Positions 23,415 to 28,552 of a stretch of DNA of 28,552 bases are shown piece by piece. Position numbers and translations under genes: made by a program. How positions within the stretch are numbered: the stretch's first letter is position 1; every line of letters starts with the position of its first letter. The notes beneath the pieces are model-generated. The model was not told the DNA's origin, made no database searches, and saw only the letters and a program-made list of their open reading frames with translations. Origin of the DNA: DASVXQ01 sp036392615 (GTDB lineage Bacteria; Actinomycetota; CALGFH01); contig DASVXQ010000641.1 of NCBI GenBank assembly GCA_036392615.1, positions 1-28,552 of the forward strand, written 5' to 3'.

Positions 23415-24614
23415 CTACGCGGCCGAGCCCTGGACCTCGGCGCCGAGCACCGGCCGGCCGTCGATCCAGGCGCGCTCGACCCGGGAGCGGACGTCCAGCG
23501 GGTCGCCGGACCAGACGCACAGGGTGGCGGCCTTGCCGGGGGCCAGCGAGCCGACCCGGTCTTCGATCCCCAGCACGCGGGCCGGGTGCAGGGTGACCGC
23601 CCGCAGCGCGACCTCAGGGTCCAGCCCCTCCTTGACGGCCAGGGCGGCCTGCACGTGGAGCAGCTGGATGGGCACCACCGGGTGGTCGGTGATGATCGAG
23701 ATCTCCACCCCGGCGGCGGCCAGCTTGCCGGGGTTGGCGATCGAGCGGCGCCGCAGCTCCACCTTGGAGCGGGAGGTGAGCAGCGGGCCGATCAGCACCG
23801 GCACGCCCCGCTCGGCGATCCGGTCGGCCAGCAGGGCGGCCTCGGTACCGTGGTCGATCACCAGCCGGTAGCCGAACTCGTCGCTCAGCCGCAGCGCGGT
23901 GGCGATGTCGTCGGACCGGTGGCAGTGCTGCCGCCAGGGGATCTCGCGGCGCAGCACCATGCCGAGCGCCTCCCAGCGCAGGTCCCGCTCGACCGGCTCG
24001 CCGCCCGGGTGGTTCAGCTTCTCGAGGTAGTTGGCCGCCTTGACGAAGCTCTCGCGGATCAGCGCCGCGGTGCCCAGCCGGGTGGAGGGGAACTCCTTGC
24101 GCTCGCCGTAGACGCGCTTGGGGTTCTCGCCGAGCGCGGACTTCAGCCCGCTCGGCGAGCGCAGCACCATCTCGTCGACCGTGCGCCCGACGCAGCGCAC
24201 CGCCACGGTCTGGCCGCCGATCGGGTTGCCGGAGCCGGGGTTGACGTTGACGGTCAGCACGCCGCCGTTGACCGCGTCCTGGAAGCCGAGGTCGTCGGGA
24301 TTGATGGCGTCCAGCGCACGGACGTGCGGGGTCACCGGGTTGGTCATCTCGTTGGTGTCCTGCCCGGCCCAGCCCTCGGCCTCCTCGTGCACGCCGAGGT
24401 GGACGTGCGCGTCGATCAGGCCCGGCATGATCACCTTGCCGTCGGCTTCGACGCGCTCGACGTCGTCGGGAACCTGGATGTCGGGGCCCAGCGCGGCGAT
24501 CCGGCCGTCCTCGACCAGGATCGCGCCGCCCTCGAACGGCGTGCCCTCGATGGGGAGGACCCGCCCGCCGACGATCGCCAACCGTCCATTGCCCGTAGTC
24601 GCTTCCAACGCCAT
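23415..24614 (-). CDS. Imidazolonepropionase-like amidohydrolase
   Basis: 399 residues from ATG 24614. A beta-sandwich N-terminus (LAIVGGRVLPIEGTPFEGGAILVEDGRIAALGPDI) precedes the metal-dependent TIM barrel. Metal ligands are visible: HxH in LIDAHVHLG (His70 and His72), His residues in WRQHCHRSDD and VIDHGTEA, and the catalytic Asp in ITDHPVVP. The C-terminus (HPARVLGIEDRVGSLAPGKAATLCVWSGDPLD) returns to the sandwich and is family-typical. Members hydrolyse C-N bonds in cyclic amides, dipeptides or imidazolones. The NPVTPHVRALDAINPDD and GGVLTVNVNPGSGNPIGGQ stretches mark a widespread branch of undefined substrate. AGGAG directly abuts the ATG, so the true start may be the TTG at 24608 or the upstream GTG at 24665. 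It is a single-gene unit between the GntR operon and the XRE gene. Confidence 0.9.
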   Translation of the reverse strand: MALEATTGNGRLAIVGGRVLPIEGTPFEGGAILVEDGRIAALGPDIQVPDDVERVEADGKVIMPGLIDAHVHLGVHEEAEGWAGQDTNEMTNPVTPHVRALDAINPDDLGFQDAVNGGVLTVNVNPGSGNPIGGQTVAVRCVGRTVDEMVLRSPSGLKSALGENPKRVYGERKEFPSTRLGTAALIRESFVKAANYLEKLNHPGGEPVERDLRWEALGMVLRREIPWRQHCHRSDDIATALRLSDEFGYRLVIDHGTEAALLADRIAERGVPVLIGPLLTSRSKVELRRRSIANPGKLAAAGVEISIITDHPVVPIQLLHVQAALAVKEGLDPEVALRAVTLHPARVLGIEDRVGSLAPGKAATLCVWSGDPLDVRSRVERAWIDGRPVLGAEVQGSAA

Positions 24615-24720
24615 CTCCTGTCCAGCAGCCGCGCCGCTCCCCTCGCCGGAGCGGTCTCCGCCCACAGTGAACCAGCGTTCGCGGCAGGCGTCCGGTCGGG
24701 CGGGGAAGGGAAGGGGCGGG

Positions 24721-25284
24721 TCAGGGGATGGGGATCTCGCCGAAGACCTCGCGGATGCGGCGCAGCTCGCGCAGGCGCGGCTCGGTCTCGCCGCCGACCC
24801 AGCGGCTGACCGTCTTGACCGAGACGCCGAGCTGCCGCGCGGCGGCCTCCTGCGACAGGCCCTCGCGCTTGAGCACCGCCGCCATCCAGCTCGCGAAGCT
24901 GTCCTCGGCCGGCGCGGCCGGCTGGCGGTCGCCGTCGGTGGAGGCCACCGCCTCCGGCGGCTGGACGGCCCGCTGCATGGCGGGCAGGTCGGCGGCGTTC
25001 GCCGGCGAGCGGAGGATGTCGACCTCGACCGCCTCCGGGAAGATCCGGAAGGAGACCTGGATGAAGGCGCCCTCGGGGCTGGCGGCGTCGAGCAGCGCCT
25101 GGGCGACCGCGCTCTGGAGCTCGCGGGTGTCGTCGACGCTCAGCGGCGAGTCCGCCAGGTTGCGCCGCACGAAGTCGCGGATGTCGGGGATCGAGGAGGG
25201 GCGCGCCGGGAAGGTCTTCGAGAGCACCACGATCGGATGGACGACCACCGGCCCATCCTGGTCTCCGCTCTGCTGAGCTGCCAA
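24721..25284 (-). CDS. XRE-type regulator with a degenerate GHKL/anti-sigma-like N-terminal domain
   Basis: 187 residues. The C-terminal 60 residues form a helix-turn-helix (SFASWMAAVLKREGLSQEAA, then LGVSVKTVSRWVGGETEPRLRELRRI). The N-terminal 90 residues resemble the front half of an RsbW-like histidine-kinase ATPase (IPDIRDFVRRNLADSPLSVD, RELQSAVAQALLDA, then IQVSFRIFPEAVEVDIL). The N-box residues that bind Mg-ATP (ExxxN) are altered to Ala/Asp, so ATP binding is doubtful. A Pro/Ala linker joins the two. TTG 25284 is chosen because GGAGGAG stands four to five bases upstream and a TACAAT -10 box lies at 25352-25347; an in-frame GTG at 25395 would place the start upstream of that promoter. 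It diverges from the hydrogenase operon, the usual place for its regulator. Confidence 0.75.
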   Translation of the reverse strand: MAAQQSGDQDGPVVVHPIVVLSKTFPARPSSIPDIRDFVRRNLADSPLSVDDTRELQSAVAQALLDAASPEGAFIQVSFRIFPEAVEVDILRSPANAADLPAMQRAVQPPEAVASTDGDRQPAAPAEDSFASWMAAVLKREGLSQEAAARQLGVSVKTVSRWVGGETEPRLRELRRIREVFGEIPIP

Positions 25285-25346
25285 ACTTCTCCTCCTCGAG
25301 CCCCGGCGGCCCGGCGAGCCAGGCCAAGCACGGACGGCTCGAGTCG

Positions 25347-25352
25347 ATTGTA
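25347..25352 (-). promoter_or_regulatory. -10 box of the XRE-type regulator
   Basis: TACAAT on the minus strand (25352 to 25347) is one base from consensus and lies about 60 bases before the TTG start. No clear -35 hexamer was found. Confidence 0.4.
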
Positions 25353-25474
25353 AGCCAGGTCGGTGCGTCGGCCGGCGGCGCGATACCGGGTCCACGTGTG
25401 CAAAGCGTAATCAGCCCGGGGAGCCCCCGCAATCGGTCGGCGGTACGGAGATTCTGAGGGCTTTGACCACCGAA

Positions 25475-25495
25475 TGTCTGGACAGTGTCCGGACA
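25475..25495 (+). promoter_or_regulatory. Nested 21-bp palindrome in the hydrogenase promoter region
   Basis: TGTCTGGACA (25475-25484), one G, then TGTCCGGACA (25486-25495). Each decamer is a palindrome (the second perfect), and the whole is a larger palindrome about the central G with a single mismatched pair, 11 bp between decamer centres, i.e. one helical turn. A TTGACC -35-like hexamer ends seven bases before it (25463-25468), with no clear -10. The site lies about 70 bases before the first start codon of the hydrogenase operon and is the best operator candidate for it, with two dimers binding on one face of the helix. Confidence 0.65.
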
Positions 25496-25563
25496 CAACT
25501 GGCTTGAATTCCGCTCCGGTTGGGAGGATGCTTCGGCGAAACCCGTGCGCCGGGAGGTCTGCG

Positions 25564-26217
25564 ATGACGCAGCATCCAGTGCAAGGCAGTCCCGGGGTGA
25601 GCAGCGCCTCCGCTGGCGACGCACGGCTTCGCGACGCCGCGGCGCGCCGGACCGAACCGGCCGAGCTGCTGGAGCGGGACGCGGAGCGGGTCGCCCGGGC
25701 ATGCTACGAGATGGCCCTCCGGTTCCACCGTGGCGGCCGGCTGGTGGTCTTCGGCACCGGCAGCGCGGTGACCGACGCCCAGCACATCGCCGTCGAGTTC
25801 GTCCACCCGGTGATCGTCGGCAAGCGCGCGCTGCCGGCGTTCTCGCTGGCCAACGACATGCCCACCGTGACCGGGGTGGCCGCCCGCGACGGCCTCGCCG
25901 AGGTGTTCGCCCACCAGCTCCGCTACCTCGGCGACCCGCGCGACATCGCGCTCGGGGTCTCGGCCGACGGGCACAGCGACAACGTGCTGCGCGGCCTGGA
26001 GGTCGCCCACGACGCCGGCATGCTGACCATCGCGCTCAGCGGCGGCGACGGCGGCAAGATCGCCGCCAGCCCGGCGGTCGACCACGCCTTCGCGGTCGGC
26101 TCCGACGACCCCCTGGTCGTCAAGGAGGTCCAGGTCACCACCTACCACATCCTCTGGGAGCTGGTGCACGTCTTCTTCGAGCAGCCCGGCCTGCTCGACC
26201 CGGGGGTGGTGCGGTGA
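25564..26217 (+). CDS. SIS-domain protein, GmhA-like, with altered phosphosugar loops (SIS1)
   Basis: 217 residues. GGGAGG stands six bases before ATG 25564, which decides the start over upstream in-frame ATGs at 25474 and 25528. A single SIS domain covers about residues 40-205 in the style of sedoheptulose-7-phosphate isomerase. The phosphate loop CGNGGS is altered to FGTGSAV (63-69), and the STSGNS loop to SADGHS (133-138). His74 and Glu78 (DAQHIAVEF) align with E. coli GmhA His61 and Glu65, and His195 (TTYHILWEL) with His180. Gln172 becomes Lys187. The catalytic base/acid positions thus remain while phosphate-binding loops are degraded. Its stop overlaps the HypC start by four bases (GTGA). 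It is the first gene of the hydrogenase operon; a heteromer with SIS2 is inferred. Confidence 0.9.
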   Translation: MTQHPVQGSPGVSSASAGDARLRDAAARRTEPAELLERDAERVARACYEMALRFHRGGRLVVFGTGSAVTDAQHIAVEFVHPVIVGKRALPAFSLANDMPTVTGVAARDGLAEVFAHQLRYLGDPRDIALGVSADGHSDNVLRGLEVAHDAGMLTIALSGGDGGKIAASPAVDHAFAVGSDDPLVVKEVQVTTYHILWELVHVFFEQPGLLDPGVVR

Positions 26218-26462
26218 CCGGCGAGCCGCTCCCCATCGAGGCCCAGCCGGCGCGGCGCGTGCCGGAGTGCCACGGCGACGTCTGCATCACCTGCTCGGAC
26301 GAGGCGGTGCAGGTCCGCGTGGTGGAGCTGCTCGGCGACGAGCTCGCCCTGGTGGACACCGGATCCTCGACCGAAGAAGTGAGCATCGCCCTGGTCGACG
26401 CGGCCGTGGGCGACCTCGTGCTGGTCCACGCCAAGGAGGCGATCGGGGTGGTGAGGGACTGA
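26214..26462 (+). CDS. hypC: HypC/HupF-like hydrogenase maturation chaperone, atypical N-terminus
   Basis: 82 residues from GTG 26214, overlapping SIS1 by four bases and SIS2 by one (TGATG). From about residue 33 the protein is a clear HypC OB-fold (VQVRVVELLGDELALVDTG, then EEVSIALVDAAVGDLVLVHAKEAIGVV, with the normal LVHAxxAI end). Canonical HypC begins Met-Cys, and that Cys2 receives the Fe(CN)2CO group from HypD and contacts the large-subunit precursor. Here Met is followed by Thr, and a 23-residue N-terminal extension instead brings ECHGDVCITCSDEA with Cys19, His20, Cys24 and Cys27. Either one of these cysteines takes over, or the cluster binds a metal. Position between the two SIS genes points to a dedicated function for this hydrogenase. 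Confidence 0.88.
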   Translation: MTGEPLPIEAQPARRVPECHGDVCITCSDEAVQVRVVELLGDELALVDTGSSTEEVSIALVDAAVGDLVLVHAKEAIGVVRD

Positions 26463-27154
26463 TGCCCGAATCCGAGCCGATGCAGTCGCTCTACCCGTTC
26501 CTGTACGCCGGTCGCGCCGACGTCGACGGCGTGCTCGCCGAGGTGGCCCGCTCGACCGCCTCCAAGGCCGCCGAGATCGTCGCCCTGCGCGACGAGTGCC
26601 TGCGCCGGTACGGGCCGCGCCTGGTCGCCTGCGCCGAGGCGATGGCCGAGCGGCTGGGGCGTGGCGGCCGGCTGTTCGCCTGCGGCAACGGCGGCAGCGC
26701 CACCGACGCCCAGGACCTCGCATCGCTGTTCCTGCACCCGCCTGGGGGCGCCAGGCCGCTGCCGGCCTTCTGCCTCACCGGCGACATCGCGGTGGTCACC
26801 GCGCTGTCCAACGACATCGGCTTCGAGGTGGTGTTCGCCAGGCAGCTGGCCGCCTTCGCCACCCCGGACGACATCGCCGTCGGGCTGTCCACCAGCGGCA
26901 ACTCCGACAACCTCGTGCGGGCGTTCGCCGAGGCCAGCCGCCGCGGGCTGCTGACCGTCGGGCTGGCCGGCTACGAGGGCGGCCGGATGGCCGAGCTGGA
27001 CACCATCGACCACCTCTTCGTGGTGCCGTCGTCCTCGGTCCACCGCATCCAGGAGGCCCAGACCACTCTCTATCACGTCCTGTGGGAGCTCACGCGGTCC
27101 CTGCTGCCTTCGGCCGCTCCGGCCAGCACGCGGGTGGCATCGGAACCGGCCTGA
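26462..27154 (+). CDS. SIS-domain protein, GmhA-like, lacking catalytic His/Glu (SIS2)
   Basis: 230 residues, overlapping the HypC stop by one base. The phosphosugar-binding loops are intact: CGNGGSATDAQ (GNGGS 75-79) and STSGNSDN (143-150), as in GmhA. The residues aligning with E. coli GmhA His61 and Glu65 are Asp85 and Leu89 (DAQDLASLF), so the isomerase base is missing. Gln197 and His205 (HRIQEAQTTLYHVLWEL) align with Gln172 and His180 and are kept. It therefore has the binding half that SIS1 lost and lacks the catalytic half that SIS1 kept. The N-terminal 35 residues include an aromatic SLYPFLYAGRADVD segment not seen in GmhA. Automatic annotation as D-sedoheptulose-7-phosphate isomerase would be misleading. 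The last 27 bases before the next gene carry a good ribosome site. Confidence 0.92.
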   Translation: MPESEPMQSLYPFLYAGRADVDGVLAEVARSTASKAAEIVALRDECLRRYGPRLVACAEAMAERLGRGGRLFACGNGGSATDAQDLASLFLHPPGGARPLPAFCLTGDIAVVTALSNDIGFEVVFARQLAAFATPDDIAVGLSTSGNSDNLVRAFAEASRRGLLTVGLAGYEGGRMAELDTIDHLFVVPSSSVHRIQEAQTTLYHVLWELTRSLLPSAAPASTRVASEPA

Positions 27155-27180
27155 CATCCCGACCGGGAGGTTTCCGCATC

Positions 27181-28221
<1,041 letters not shown>

Positions 28222-28232
28222 GGGAGGCACAG

Positions 28233-28552
28233 ATGACCACCACGACCCCCCGTCGGGAAACGGGCGAGGAGGAAGCCGGCAACCTGGTGGAGATGGCCTG
28301 GGACCCGATCACCAGGATCGTCGGGAGCCTCGGCATCTACACCAAGATCGACTTCGCCCAGAAGCGCGTCGCCGAGTGCTACTCGACCTCGTCGATCTTC
28401 CGCGGCTACAGCATCTTCATGAAGGGCAAGGACCCGCGGGACGCGCACTTCATCACCAGCCGGATCTGCGGCATCTGCGGCGACAACCACGCCACCTGCT
28501 CGGTCTACGCGCAGAACATGGCCTACGGGGTCCGGCCGCCGCACATCGGCGA
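28233..28552 (+). CDS. hhyL: [NiFe]-hydrogenase large subunit, group 1h (N-terminal part; cut by window end)
   Basis: The first 106 residues are visible. GGGGAGG stands five bases before ATG 28233. After a Thr/Glu-rich leader of about 20 residues comes VEMAWDPITRIVGSLGIYTKID, the common start of hydrogenase large subunits, then SIFRGYSIFMKGKDPRDAHFITSRICGICGDNHATCSVYAQNM. RICGICGDNHATC is the L1 motif with the first two Cys ligands of the Ni-Fe site. Its wording is that of group 1h. The second CxxC pair and C-terminal cleavage site lie beyond the window. It is co-transcribed with the small subunit and the three accessory genes. Confidence 0.95.
   Translation, partial: MTTTTPRRETGEEEAGNLVEMAWDPITRIVGSLGIYTKIDFAQKRVAECYSTSSIFRGYSIFMKGKDPRDAHFITSRICGICGDNHATCSVYAQNMAYGVRPPHIG

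Overview
The window reads as chromosomal DNA of a high-GC actinobacterium (Actinomycetota), probably a soil or otherwise oligotrophic lineage. Supporting signs are GC-rich third codon positions, GTG/TTG starts, leaderless-type promoters (TAnnnT six or seven bases before ATG), two DinB-fold proteins of the mycothiol-dependent type, a stand-alone LigD-type polymerase, and a [NiFe]-hydrogenase of the high-affinity 'actinobacterial' type (group 1h). No species is claimed.

Layout. Bases 1-1106 (minus): a sugar-oxidation pair (SDR dehydrogenase, then an aldo/keto reductase cut by the window edge) behind a perfect palindromic operator. 1107-1635: no intact gene, but a collapsed hicBA toxin-antitoxin remnant. 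1636-3660: a carbamoylase/allantoate amidohydrolase convergent with a DinB-fold enzyme. 3661-4030: a frameshifted MFS transporter relic. 4077-4991: a very basic, low-complexity protein enclosed by a perfect 13-bp inverted repeat and followed by a terminator hairpin. 5064-8500: an island with less biased codon use and visibly lower GC, holding an ECF sigma factor, its membrane partner, exported proteins of unknown function, a degenerate zinc-ribbon protein and about 850 bp of non-coding DNA with serial hairpins. 8894-11106: nitroreductase, aldo/keto reductase and a second DinB-fold protein, with a long inverted repeat between the convergent pair.

11159-18839 is a galactoside-utilisation locus. 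GH42 beta-galactosidase and a DeoR repressor run leftward. A Tat/lipoprotein sugar-binding protein, two permeases and a GH36-type alpha-galactosidase run rightward. An 18-bp operator lies in the divergent promoter. No transport ATPase is encoded here, so a shared MsmK-type ATPase is expected from elsewhere. A cysteine-free HesB-like protein ends that strand. LigD polymerase, a TetR stump, a YtrA-type GntR/ABC efflux operon and an imidazolonepropionase-like amidohydrolase follow.

24721-28552 is the start of the hydrogenase locus. A divergent XRE regulator with a degenerate ATPase-like N-terminus faces an operon of SIS1, HypC-like protein, SIS2, small subunit and large subunit (cut by the window end). 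The first three genes overlap by 1-4 bases. The two SIS (GmhA-like) proteins have lost complementary halves of the classical isomerase active site, and the HypC lacks the canonical N-terminal Met-Cys. This looks like a dedicated heteromeric module for this hydrogenase and is the most promising undescribed system in the window.
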